Origin: Lutjanus erythropterus | Taxonomy: Eukaryota; Chordata; Actinopteri; Lutjaniformes; Lutjanidae | Length of the DNA: 64,000 nt | Direction: 5' to 3' | Assembly (NCBI GenBank): GCA_020091685.1 | Contig: CM034610.1 | Coordinates: forward strand, 25,332,094 to 25,396,093 | Shown here: in pieces, positions 46,493 through 57,800 of the stretch | Layout of the letters: the number at the start of each line of letters is the position of its first letter | How positions within the stretch are numbered: position 1 is the first letter of the stretch | Notes under the pieces: model-generated | Seen by the model: the letters and a program-made list of their open reading frames with translations, nothing else | Databases searched by the model: none | What the model was told of the DNA's origin: nothing | Made by a program: the position numbers and the translations under genes

Positions 46493-47624
46493 GTGTGCAC
46501 ATTTCTGAGACTAAGAGTAGAATTTACTCACTGGTAATTGTGTTAGATCGGGTCAAAGAGTCATAAATTCTTGCTGTGACTCAGCAGAGAGTCATAACAG
46601 ACTACACATTCAACACCAACCAATCATCGCCTGCCGTCTTACACAACTACAGGTTCACAGAGATGAAATAAAACCTGATAGAGGATATCTAACTGGGTGA
46701 GGGAGAGAAAAAAAACATCTGACTCACTAGTCCTTCTGTTAGGATGTTGAGATGTTAACATGTGCAATACACACTCTGCATCAAGCTGCCGGGAATGCAA
46801 TAAATAAGAAAATCATTTTATTCACACTCAGTGTGTGAAGATTTGACCAATCAAATGAAGCCCCCACTATTTTCAGACTATTTGGTGGCGACTGCAAAAG
46901 CTGCTCTCTCAAACAAATAGCATTAAAGAATAATAATTAATAGTTAAATATTCATTAAGTGTTGAATACTTCAACATATACATTGTTAACCAGTTCTATG
47001 AATGAACTGAATAATTAAAAAATAGAAGAAAAAACTGAACAAAGATCAGAACTGTTCAGTATCCGTTAAATGTTGAATATTTTAATACTGTCGAGTCAAT
47101 TAGGGGAAGGTTATAAAACTAGTAGGTATATTAGGGAGTAAAAAAAACATCTGATATTGATATATCAGCCAATATTCTTTATAATCCTTGAAATGTGGCA
47201 AAGATGTGTAATGGAGGCAGGATATTTTAGAGTTTAACAATAAAGTTTATTGTCAAAAATGAGATCAGGCCACTGAAACAGTAAATAAATATAAATATGA
47301 ATTTAAAAAAACACTAATACAGCAAAATATACATTTATATTAAACTTGAATTAAGAAAAAGGATCAAATATGCATAAAATACTGACTATAAAGCTAATAA
47401 ACAGAAATAATCAGCATTATGATCTGTTAAAAAAAAAGTTTTTATACCAGAGAACAACCAATGTAAGGCATAACTTCTCAGCTTTTACACCCATCACCTC
47501 CTCCTGTCCTCATAAATATTCCCTTGTGTGCTGAATCACCACTTCAAAATTATTCCAAGCATTATTTTCTGCATTATATGTTCTAGAAAAAGAGTATCTG
47601 TGAGAGGCCCACGTTTTGGCCGGT
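46493..47624. other. AT-rich intronic DNA
   Basis: Very AT-rich from 46910 to 47430, with no repeat ends that I could pair. No exon signals. Confidence 0.4.
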
Positions 47625-47732
47625 AAAATCGATTAGATGTCAACTATTAAAGTAAACGCAAACTCTTTTGATGATTGATTTTTTTTTTCTTTAGACAAAG
47701 TCAAAGTTCTCTGATTGTTAGTTGCAGCTCTA
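47625..47732 (+). repeat. Collapsed CTGCAACGATTA element
   Basis: AATCGATTAGATGTCAACTATTAAAG ... TTTAGACAAAGTCAAAGTTCTCTGATTGTTAGTTGCAGCTCTA: the two end regions joined with the interior deleted. Confidence 0.4.
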
Positions 47733-48845
47733 CTCTGACCAGTATAATTGCACACCACAGTCCTTCCTCTTATCGTGCTGTCCTGCACATCACACAGGAT
47801 GAAAATGAGCAACCGTCCCGTGAGATGCTCATTTTGGTTCACGAAGCCTCACATCTGTCCGGTCAAAACATTTTCAGACTTGTATCGTGAAATCTACTCC
47901 TCTAACCATCTAACAGCCCAAAAAATAATGTATGAATTATTTTAGAACAAATTCTCTGAACAGAAGAAAGAGAATTATTATTATTATTAATAATATATTT
48001 TTTTGTCCTGTTTAACAACCTTTTCAGAATAAATAAATATGTTTCTTGCCACTGACTGTCTACAGAGCTGGAGGAGTCAGTGACTGAGGATCCTGATGTC
48101 TGATATGATTGTGCATCTAATAACACTTTTGACAGCAGTCACCATTCCTCTCCCCAGTCAATAACAGCGCCAGTAAATGTCCCTATCAAGGCCGATGCAG
48201 ATGAGGGTTATGGCGTCTTTAGTGTTTTATCTTTTGATGTAGGCTCAGACTCTCCAGCTCAGTTCATATCACAAGGGGCCAATAACTCCACCGCTCATAA
48301 AAAACACTTCTCAGCCGCTCTGATTTAAAGGGATCACTGACAATAAATATGAATATTTTTGACCTCATTCGCCAGGCAGTGCAGTGTCACCAAGCCATTG
48401 TGACAGGTTCCCCTAAATAAAAAATGAGCCCTGATGTGAATCGGTGGCTCCTCGAGGAAGGGCTGACATTTTTCTGTGTAACGTTTGGCCCAGATCCCGA
48501 CGAGACTGTTCTCTGGTGGAGTAAAGCGAGCCCGAACAGTATCTGAAACCGTATGAAGAGACTCCTACAGGCCTGTCTATTATAAACGTCTTATCAGCAC
48601 CTGATACGATTGTCTTGGCAACTGAGCTGAGGCAGTGAATTAAATGATGCTGCAGGCAAATAAACCCACAAAAGACATAACAGTTCCCCAATTTAGGGAA
48701 TTTCACTGTTTTGCTAAATTAGTTGAACCACAAAGGGCAGAAACTGTAATGTGGTCTTTTATAATCACAGAATGAAGCGGCATCATGGCCGCCTGTGTCC
48801 TCTTAACAAAGGTTTGCTGAAGAATTATTATCCTGCACAAGCTGA
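47733..48845. other. Low-repeat intronic stretch, candidate conserved non-coding DNA
   Basis: Positions 48130-48640 are without recognised repeats and of mixed composition (GGGGCCAATAACTCCACCGCTCATAAAAAACAC; CATTGTGACAGGTTCCCC). Positions 47976-47996 are a TTATTATTA run. Confidence 0.25.
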
Positions 48846-49165
48846 ACGCACTCAGAAATAAAGATGCCAGAACAATAAACGATTCTTCAGTTTGTTCCCA
48901 ATCAGAGAACCCTTCATGGTTCCTGGTAGAACCATTTATAAAGGTTCCACTTAACCTGACATAGATGGTTATACCAAGAACCATCTGTGGAAGGTTTCGT
49001 CCCGAACTTCCTATGAGAGGTTTTACAGAGAACCCGTCTATGGTGTAATGGTTCCACCCAAAACCCTCTCTGGGGGTTCTATCCAAAACCTTTCCACTGT
49101 CTAAGGACACTAATAAGAACCCACCCAGGGGAGAACCTTTATGTATTCCAAGGGTTTTATCCCGA
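48846..49165 (+). mobile_element. GGTTCTA/AGAACCC element, left half
   Basis: ACGCACTCAGAAATAAAG opens a sequence collinear with 10536-10890: ATTCTTCAGTTT, GGTTCCTGGTAGAACC, CTATGAGAGGTTTTACAGAGAACCCGTCTATGGTGTAATGGTTCC and TATTCCAAGGGTTTTATCC all recur in the same order. It stops at the start of the 56-bp tandem units of the first copy. An apparent long minus-strand frame here (49188-48703) is a property of the repeat. Confidence 0.75.
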
Positions 49166-49810
49166 TGCAGAGACGCCGCCTGTCTCACTTCCTGACTGGA
49201 GAATCACCCGGGCCTGCAGTCGGCTTTGATTTGCCACAGTGTCACTGGATATGTCTAAATTTGTTAAGTGTTGAACTACTGTATAGATCAGACTTTCATT
49301 GTGATGTGAAACTGAGGCACGTTACCTGCCTGGGACTGAGTAAACTTACGGTTTATGAGCTGAAGTACACATACAGACACTCAGAAATCCTATGTTTAGA
49401 ATCACTAAGAGCAGAGGTGCTGCTTCAAATGGTTTTGGACACTTACGAGCAGGGAAGGTCACATCGTTGAGCTTTCATTTATTTATTTTTTCATCTCTAT
49501 TATTTAGATTCAGGAAGACCTTGTTAAAAATCTGAGTGAGAATTCCTCGTTTGGTTGTTGGTTTGATTCATGCAGCACCCTCAGGGCCTTTTTTTCTTTG
49601 TTGCTCACCTTTGTTTTTGTTATTTGTAAATCTTAGTTACAACAGATAATGGTTTTACATTTCCTTTCTCCTAGAGAGCTGGGTCATACAGTAAAATCCC
49701 ATGTTTGTTGGTGTTAAGTACAGCAATGATTGTATGATACTGTAATAAATAACTGACATTAAGAAATAATCATTTGCCATTTAGTCTTGTTACACTTAGT
49801 TAAGTGCACA
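49166..49810. other. Intronic DNA without recognised genes
   Basis: Ordinary sequence; an open frame at 49141-49470 begins inside the preceding repeat and has no recognised motif. Confidence 0.4.
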
Positions 49811-50349
49811 GTATATTTAGAATATTTTCACAGCTTTTCGTTGCCAACAGACAGCCTTTTCTGACAGGAAGCCGCCGTTATCTAAGCCAAATATCGCTCT
49901 CTCATGCTCAACCAGACTCCTTTTGAAAAAACAGTAATTTTACCTTGCAGAATACTGACGCTTCTGCACTACTGCTGCCTCCATCTGTTAGTTTGTTTAC
50001 GCTATTGTGTGTTTTCTGTGAATCTGAACTAACTTTTTAAAGCACTGAATTCACACAATAACCCAAACAAACTAACCGAACCAGGCAGCAGTAGACTCAG
50101 AGACAACACTAGCAACTACTGTCTTCTGCAAGGTAAAATTTTGTCAATGGAGTCTGGTTGGTTTGCAGAGCACGATATTTGGCTTATATAACAGCAGTTT
50201 CCCGTCTGAAAAGACTGTCTGATGGCAAGACAAAGTGGTGAAAATATTCTACATATTAAGTACACATAATCTATAAAAGTACACTGACTATGCATAAGTG
50301 TGCATACACCTCATACAACCCCACTTCAAATAATCCAGACTTCCTTTAA
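49811..50349. mobile_element. Foldback element, copy B (one outer arm present)
   Basis: GTATATTTAGAATATTTTCACAGC ... GACAGCCTTTTCTGACAGGAAGCCGCC ... AAGCCAAATATCGCTCTCTCATGCTCAACCAGACTCC, then the inverse TGGAGTCTGGTTGGTTTGCAGAGCACGATATTTGGCTTATATAACAGCAGTTTCCCGTCTGAAAAGACTGTCTGATGG. It continues into the outer arm ACTGACTATGCATAAGTGTGCATACACCTCATACAACCCCACTTCAAATAATCC. The left outer arm is absent. Confidence 0.75.
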
Positions 50350-51179
50350 AATATATCCTCTTCCTAATGGTGGCTTCTATTAGCTGCTTGACCCTTTCTC
50401 CAAGAATCCTTATAATATTTGATTCTTTTTCCCCTCTTCTTCACATCACCTCTGCAACCGGCTGTTACCGTATCTGTATGACGTGCGATAAAGCTCTTAT
50501 AGCACTACGGTCAACTTCAATTGGATTAACTGGCGGCCCTCAGCTGTGGGAAAGAACTAGTTAAAAGCCTGCATAATCGCCGCAATCATTACAGCTGCTT
50601 CAATGATACAGTGACACAAGTGATCCCTACACCTACCAGAGGGACAGATGAAAAGCATTAGTCACATCAAAAGCAGCAGCGCGAGTTCAAGGTGGCTGAG
50701 CAGTGACACGTGTCGTGAATGGCTACGCTGAGGTGTGGGCTGACTAGAAAAGTCCAGACTTTTTACAATCCAGGTTCATTTATGAGGATTTTCACTGTTA
50801 ATTACAATCAACTAAGCACTGAGTATAATACCCTGACAATGATGCTCGTGGATTTTGTTCCCTAAATTTTGCTTGGTTTTTTTTTTGTTTTGTTTTTTTG
50901 CTTGTTTTTTTTAAATCACCCATTCTTGACAACTGGGACAAATCATGTCCTACCAAAAAAGAGAAACTCTAAAGTTAGTAATCTGTAGCATTTTCCTAAA
51001 AAACAATGTATATAGTCATATTTTCCATCACTTATGACCGACTAAAAGTGTGTATTGGTGGCTGTATCTGCAGCAAGCCTGCCCTCTGCCTGCATTTATT
51101 TATTTATTTATTTATTTTAATTAAATGTATAACTGCCATATATGTTGAGCATTTCTCTAAACCTGAAGGTGATGTCCTC
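50350..51179. other. Intronic DNA with T-rich and (ATTT)n tracts
   Basis: T-run cluster at 50877-50912 and (ATTT)6 at 51094-51117. No exon recognised. Confidence 0.45.
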
Positions 51180-51355
51180 AAATAATTGTCCACAGTCCAA
51201 AAATAATTCAGTTTAGCGCCATTAAGAACAAAGGAAATCTGAAAATATTCACATTTGAGAAGCTGAAATCAGAGAATTTGGGCAGTTTTTCAATTATTAT
51301 GGCAATTAATTTAATAATTGACAAATTATTGATTAACTGACTTAATGTTGTAGCT
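51180..51355 (-). repeat. CTGCAACGATTA element, worn inverted copy
   Basis: TCCACAGTCCAAAAATAATTCAGTTTA, TCACATTTGAGAAGCTGAAATCAGAGAATTTGGGC and GATTAACTGACTTAATGTTGTAGCTTA read as the family in reverse. Confidence 0.5.
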
Positions 51356-51929
51356 TAAGCACAACAAAAATATCTAGATAGAAAAATATCACAACAGGTA
51401 AGAGTATTTATTTTATTTTTTATTTTTTGGTTGAATTGTCCATTTAAATAAACACTCCAGTAATATGCAGTGCTCTTATCATTTGGAACCACACAAGCCC
51501 TTCTCTCTGCCTGAAATCAATTCATTGGTATGAATCATGAGCCTTCCGATGACAAGATGTAGACAGAAGTAAGCGAGTGTAAGGTGGTGGCAGGTCAGAT
51601 CTATTGTCATGCATGCTCGTCTCCAGAGGTACAGCCAAGGCTGTGCAGGGGCGTCTACGCAAGTATCCACGCAACTCGCCGCAACCTCACCTCAGCATAA
51701 AATATGAGTGGGGAGCAGCTTATTATGTCTGGTCTGGTTAGCCTGGAGGCCAGAAGGCATTCTGTGATTATAATACTAAATCAAACTCTTAAAAAGCCAT
51801 GACTCAGTAAGTGCATGCTGGAGCTTCAGCTCCACATACTGCGGAACAAACGCAGGGAACAGTAACTCCAGAACACATGATGATGAGAAAAGGGTTTCAA
51901 ATTTTCAGGCTGAATGGGTAAACTATAAA
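51356..51929. other. Intronic DNA without recognised genes
   Basis: Ordinary; a minus-strand frame at 51479-51670 has no recognised motif. Confidence 0.4.
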
Positions 51930-52945
51930 AGATGAATAGGATGTAATTCCCTCCTTTGATGTGTTTTTGTAGGCTACTTATTATTTTACCGCAAAATCAT
52001 ATATGATGTAAACCTCTGGAAAATCTTAAGGAAATATGACTGAAGCAATACCATCAGAACTTGTTCTTTTCAGCTTTCAATCTACTACTTTTACAAATAG
52101 TAATAATAATTCCCTTGAATAATTGTAAGAAATTAATTTACAAGTTAATATGTTTAAATAAGTGATTTTAAAGTAACGTGACTACAACAAATTGTGAATT
52201 TCACTTGAGTCAAAATGTGGTCTGGCAGTTACTGCAGCTTGGCTAAGCTAACATTAGGCTAGTTAGCTTTTTAGCTATTAGCTGTTTTTATTCTCCATGG
52301 CTGTATTTAGCTTCTGCCTTATTTATGTGGAACAACAAACTAATTTACTAAGATGCCAGTTTACAGAAATTGATATGTTTATAAATATATTTAACAGTTA
52401 GTGAGCTTCGGCCAAGGCTAGTTGTGGCTATCTCCAGCTAGCTTTAGCAGGATTTCACAGTCTTGCTTTAGGATGTAATCCCTGAAGTTTTTTTGTAGGC
52501 TACTTATCCACCATCCATCACCACAAAAGGACCCAAGTATCCACAAACAATACGCGTCCTTTCAGCTTTCTATTATGTTTGAAATAATAACAATGAACTT
52601 AAATAATTAATAGAATAAATTCATTCACAACTTAATACATTTAAATAAGCAATGTAAAAGTAACTTGACCACACCAAATTGTGAACTCCACAAGAGGAAA
52701 AAACTGGTCTCGCAGCTACTGCAGCTTGGCTAAGCTAACATAACGCTAAATAGCTTTTTAGCTGTTTTTATTCTCTATGACTAGATTTTCACCTCTGTCT
52801 TATTTATATGGGACAACAAACTAATTTACCAAGATGTTAGTTTACAGAAAGTGATTAATTTATCAATCAACAGCTGGGGTCTTCAGTTAAGGCTAGTTGT
52901 GGCTATCTCTAGCTAGCTTTAGCGGGATTTGGCTGTCTTGCTGTA
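51930..52945 (+). repeat. Diverged tandem duplication, two units of about 0.5 kb
   Basis: Unit 1 (about 51930-52468) and unit 2 (about 52469-52945) share, in order: AGGATGTAAT(T)CCCT, TTTGTAGGCTACTTAT, CTTTTCAGCTTTC, ACTGCAGCTTGGCTAAGCTAACAT, TTTTTAGCT..., CTTATTTAT(G/A)TGG(A/G)ACAACAAACTAATTTAC and AAGGCTAGTTGTGGCTATCTC(C/T)AGCTAGCTTTAGC. There is no coding content. It may be a local duplication or tandem copies of an unrecognised element. Confidence 0.8.
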
Positions 52946-53727
52946 GATACCTGTGTAGTTCATCATTTGGTTTGATTTTTAGCTTTGTTTTGCTTTAACT
53001 AGATATTTAACATGCTGTTTTCTTTGGAATTCTGTATCACATATGCTAAAATAAACATCAGTAAGTCAGATATTGGTCTTAGCTAGATATGTATTTACTG
53101 CATTTTGGCTTTGTAGGACAGCATAGTGTATCTGAAAAAAAGAGGACTTCACAGAGCAGCCTGATAAATCTGTTTCCATATGTATAGCAGTGAGCTAACC
53201 AGGCAGGGCTGCAGCAGTTTACTAACTGCCAGAGCAGAAAATAGGGAGAGATGTTGCTGTCCGTTTCTAGAGGAGGCAATCAATGTATGAAATCTTAGAG
53301 GACAGGATACTGAGTAGGCAAGTGAAGCGCACACACATATACAGACTCGCCATAGAGAGACAGCCACGCACACAGAAATGTAGCCGTATACACACGCAGC
53401 TGAAGCAATGTTTCATCTGAGGGTGTAAGCATACACATCTCTCATTCCCACTCTCTCTGACCCTGTGTACCGGCCTTTGTGAAGGGAAGCCAAGAAGCAG
53501 CATGCTCTCACAGATAATGTGCGTAAGCGGATGCAGCCCATCTCAGGCTCTTCCACAGCTCGGGCATAATGCTCCTCCAGTGTGTTAAAAACCACTTAAA
53601 GGCACATTCGCCAGCCCGGCTGCGTGATGAGCCACTTTCATCTGGTCACCCTGAAAGCAGCACACTTGTTTGTTCTGATGAAAAATAAAACACAGATGCA
53701 GCTTGGCTCATTTTGTAAGCGAAAGAG
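52946..53727. other. Intronic DNA without recognised genes
   Basis: Positions 53320-53420 are rich in CACACA/ACGCACACAG. Several overlapping short minus-strand frames here are ordinary. No exon assigned. Confidence 0.4.
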
Positions 53728-54326
53728 AGAGTTTGGATTATTTGAAGTGGGGTTGTATGAGGTACATATCGATGGTCAGTGCTTTAACTACAGTAGATGG
53801 TTTAAGGGTACACTAAATTTAGAATATTTTTACTGCTTTATCTTTCCATCAGACAGACTTTTCTGAGGGGAAACCAGCATTATATAAGCCAAATATTGCT
53901 TTCTCCAGACTCCATTAAGAAAAACTACGGCTACCGTTTGTTTGGGTTGCTGTGTGACCTTGGTGTTTTAAAAGGTTAGCTTGGATAAACCAAAGTCACA
54001 GAACAACACAAACTAACCAACCAACCAAGGCAGTGGTAGTCCCATGTTCTGTGATCTAAAATTAGCGTTTTTGCCTGTGGAGTCTGGTTGCTTTGGAGAG
54101 AGCGATATTTGGCTTAAAAAAAGAGCACTTTCTTGTTGGAAAAGGCTGTCTGACAGCAAGGTAAAGCTGTGAAAATATTCCAAATATAGTGTACACTGTC
54201 CACAGCAGTGCATTACTGTGCTGGTACTCCTCTCTGGGGATGTGCCATCTGCTGTAGGGAATACACTGACTATCGATAAGTGTCTCATACAACCCCAAAT
54301 CAAATAATCCAAACTATCCTTTTAAG
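53728..54326. mobile_element. Foldback element, copy C (both arms)
   Basis: The fullest copy. The left arm (about 53728-53960) opens GAGTTTGGATTATTTGAAGTGGGGTTGTATGAGG. The right arm (about 54070-54326) closes CTCATACAACCCCAAATCAAATAATCCAAACTATCCTTTTAA. Each arm is over 200 bp and the two are inverse copies with moderate divergence. The outer tip TTAAAAGGATAGTTT resembles the tip of the TTAA-bounded family at 36459 (TTAAAGGGATAGTTC). No transposase. Confidence 0.8.
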
Positions 54327-54799
54327 TGAAAGCAGCCACTTTATCTCACCAAACACAGAGGTCGCTGGTCTACTGCTGTCTCCGTCACGTACTTTGTGTC
54401 ATTGTGTGACTTTGGTGTTTTTTTTGGCGCAGCTCAATGAGTGTTACAGAGACGCCAGCTTTTGAAAAGCTCTGCTGAGGACACGCTACAGCTTCACCAC
54501 CTACCAGGTCTTTTATTTCAGGATCCATCCAAAATCAACCTAAACTTAAAGTGTACCTCCAATCATGTTTTACATAATATAAAATGCTCTGTGAGAAGCA
54601 ATAAATTGTCTGATATATTTTATTTTGCAAAATAAGTTCAAACACCTTGTTAAAATGACTTATATATAGCTACACCTTTCTTTCATTTAGTATTCAGGGA
54701 TTCATGAATATGCAAATAGTCCCCGCCCTCACCACATGTCTATGTTAACACGGTTAAAAATGTGACCATTAAGCTAACCCACCTCACGGCTGTTTCTCT

Positions 54800-54918
54800 G
54801 CTCTTGAAAACTATAGCATTGTGTTTTGTGGACTAAAAAACTAAATCCAATCTTAAATTACCTTGAGGGCGGGTAGATAATGACTTAATTTTCAGTTTTG
54901 GGTCAATCACCCCTTTAA
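54800..54918 (+). repeat. Right part of a TTAA-bounded element
   Basis: GTGTTTTGTGGACTAAAAAACTAAATCCAATCTTAAATTACC...TGACTTAATTTTCAGTTTTGGGTCAATCACCCCTTTAA aligns with the right 120 bases of the element at 36459-36953. Confidence 0.65.
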
Positions 54919-55194
54919 CAGTAATGTAACCATAACAACACTTAAATTGTTAAAATGTAACAAACTGTTACTTCAATCAGAGTGTAATTGTGATGTCGCT
55001 TACCAGCTACGATACAATGTAGCATTTATAAACAAAGCATGTTATATTACAAACTAATGATAAAATAATATAGATTATAGCACTGCTAATAATTAGTAAA
55101 CAAAATGATCATTTTATTAAAATAACTAAGTTTAATTGACTATCGGTTTATCATTGATTAATGATGGCCATTACAAAGTGTTACCCAGAGCAGT
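54919..55194. repeat. AT-rich repeat ending in ATTACAAAGTGTTACC
   Basis: The final ATTACAAAGTGTTACCC is the inverse of the GGTAACACTTCATAAT phrase at 62805. Both recall a common fish repeat with GGTAACACTTTA ends. The interior is AT-rich with no frame. Confidence 0.4.
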
Positions 55195-55313
55195 TCATTG
55201 CTTCACTTTTGTACTGAAGTGTACCCACAGCCATCTACTGTAGGTAATAAACTGACTATTACTAAGTATCTCATACGTCACTTCACTTCAAAAAATCTAA
55301 ACTATCCTTTTAA
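55195..55313. repeat. Foldback element, outer-arm fragment (copy D)
   Basis: CATCTACTGTAGGTAATAAACTGACTATTACTAAGTATCTCATACGTCACTTCACTTCAAAAAATCTAAACTATCCTTTTAA corresponds to the right outer arm of copy C. A further 20-base tip, TTCAAACTATCCTTTTAAC, lies at about 55590. Confidence 0.65.
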
Positions 55314-57420
55314 TGTCAATAATGTATTCCAGCATCATACAGTCACTGCCATATGTCATGAGCCAACACTCTAAAAGAAAGGGGAGCCACATAAAATCAG
55401 ATGAATTTAGCAAAATAAAGATATCTGTTGCATGGATTAGTCGCAGGTAACTTAGACTGACAAATAAAAAAAAAAAAAGGAAAACTATAAAGAAAGAAGG
55501 GCCTGAAGGTGCTGCAAAATTCAAGTAAACAACCAGAAGAGGTCTCCTAACTCAGGGTTTAACAAGGTCTTCCTGACTTTTAATAAAATAATTCAAACTA
55601 TCCTTTTAACACTCTCCAAAATATGTTCAAAATATGCCTTTTGAGCTGGACAGATACCTCTGTGAAAGGCTTTAAACTTACATTTAAACTGCATTACCAG
55701 CCTTAGTCATTAAAACGTGTTGGTTTAGCTTTAAGTCGTGCTTCAAGAATTGCTTCGTCATGGTTTAATGTTGAGAATATTAGAGGATTAGCTGAGGTCT
55801 CCTCCTCAAACTGCAGCCCTCCTGTAGACTGAATTAAATCTTTAATCACTAAGCCCCATCTAAATTTTTAAACATAAAAGAAATCCAGCTGGCAGCAGGT
55901 GCAGACGTCCCCCTCTGAGTCTGAGCCCAGACCCCGGACCGCCGCGACCCTCCATTAATTACACAGCTTATTTACAATCAATAAAGTATCCTTTAATGGG
56001 GCCGGCCATGGCAAAGGCCGGTGTTTGCAGGGCGTCCAATAGGATTTATCTCATGTTACCCCTGGCCTCCAAATTAAAAGTCATCTGAGAGGAAACCGCG
56101 CAGACACAATCATAGAATTAGAGAGGACACGCGTTTCCCGTGGGAGTGCTCTTACTGTGATTACCTATAACACAGAAGTCACAGCAGCCGAACAGCAGAG
56201 AGACGCTTTAAACTGAGATGGAGGAAATTGGGCTTTTTCAACAGGGCAATATGCCCACAGATAAAATTTAATTTTTCAGAGAGGTGAATGACTAGGGATA
56301 TTTCAAGGTAAAAATCTAATTTCTCATAAAAGATATAATAAAAATCTGTGTTAAAGTGGGAAATTAAGAGCCGCCCATGAAAGAATCAAGGCTCCACACC
56401 CTTTCCAAAATTGATTACTGTTTTTCACTTCTTCATCATATCAAATCAGATGATACTGTTCCATAAACAACCAAAATTATGTTTCATGATACCATTTTAC
56501 AGAAATGTGTGGTTGATTTCCAGTTCTATCAGCTTGATCCGGTCTTATTTTATGCTCATCGAATATACCGGGATTTGTTTAAATGAACAGACACATCACA
56601 AACCTGACGTTTGCATTTTGGAACACAAAACAGCAAAATAAAAAAAAAAACAACATACTGAATAGGTTTTGTTGGTTAGGCTGTGTATTCCAGTATTAGG
56701 GTGCATCATGGGAAACGTGGGCGGTCTCTGCAGCACCTAGGTGCACATCACAGCTGAGCAGACGGTGGGGCAAATTAAGTTGCGAACTAGCTTGGGAAAT
56801 ACTTTGCAGGGAAAGTTAATAAACAATGACCCCCGCATTTACCTCCGATTCAAGCCCCTGAGTGTTTGCTATGTTAGCCAGTTAGCTACCTTGCTAGAAT
56901 TTGTCAGTGCAGTCAGTAACGTATCAGATGGAAAGGTAAGTACAATCTACTTCTGTTTGCCCTGTTAAAGTTTCTGCATTACGCTGTGAATACACACATA
57001 ACACTTCCTGCTTTAAAAGCCTAACAAGTGTTATATTGTGAAACACTTTTAGGAACATGTTGTGGTGACTTGCCACGACACTCACACCTCAGACCTTGTT
57101 CATGGGCTCTCATTAGGAGTGGCTGAGTCATGTGCGATGCCTCGCACTGGTCTGGTCTTTGGCTTGATGTCACACCGGTTTGAAAATGTTTAAATCATCC
57201 GAACACTAAAAGAGTGAAAAATAAAAAGGAAAACAGCGAAGTTTCATGTTCCAAAATGTGTCACCTGTCTCCAAGTGGACTTCTCATTCATTACAAACTG
57301 ACTGAGCCAATATAAAACAATCACTTGACAAATAACTAATACATTTCAATAAAATCTTTACTATTAACTATGATGCTGTAACACTAGGCTTAATCGAAAG
57401 TTCCCAACTATAGTTTATCC
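55314..57420. other. Low-repeat intronic stretch, candidate conserved non-coding DNA
   Basis: Positions 55850-56200 stand out: repeat-free, with a GC-rich core (CCCAGACCCCGGACCGCCGCGACC) beside TCCATTAATTACACAGC, then ATGGGGCCGGCCATGGCAAAGGCCGG. The mix of CpG-containing and ATTA-containing sequence would fit a conserved enhancer. Nothing proves it. The remaining parts are ordinary. Confidence 0.25.
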
Positions 57421-57448
57421 TCTACGTGGCTTGAAAGTGCAGACTCAA

Positions 57449-57800
57449 CAAGGCAAGCAGGTTCAAGCACTTTATCCAAAATACGGCTGCAACTAATGAT
57501 TATTTTATGATTAAATTAAGTTGTTTGATTGATAAAATGTCAGAAAATGCACACAAGATTCGCCCACAACCCAAAGAAATTCAGTTTACTGTTATAAAGG
57601 AGCAAAGAAACCATTTGAGAAGTTAAAATTAGAGTGTTTTTTTTTTTTTTTTCACAAACAAATACTCAAACTGATTAATCAGTTATCAAAATCATTGGCA
57701 AGCTTTGATCCAAAATACAAGCACTTTGAAAACCCCACTAAACCCTATTAAAATTCAAGTGTTTTTAAGGATTTGGTGATTCAGCACCCATACAAAACCT
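57449..57800. mobile_element. Nested pair: CTGCAACTAATGATT element inside a CAAGCACTTT repeat
   Basis: The inner element (about 57485-57707, minus orientation of the CTGCAACGATTA family) opens GGCTGCAACTAATGATTATTTTATGATTAAA and contains CAACCCAAAGAAATTCAGTTTACTG. It is flanked by the perfect 11-base direct repeat ATCCAAAATAC (57474-57484 and 57708-57718). The outer sequence on both sides (GTTCAAGCACTTT; CAAGCACTTTGAAAACCCC) resembles the element at 34609. Confidence 0.6.

Noticed and set aside
48703-49188. A 161-codon minus-strand frame as a gene
   Set aside because: It lies mostly on the GGTTCT mobile element; the frame arises from the repeat's own periodic sequence and has no protein motif.
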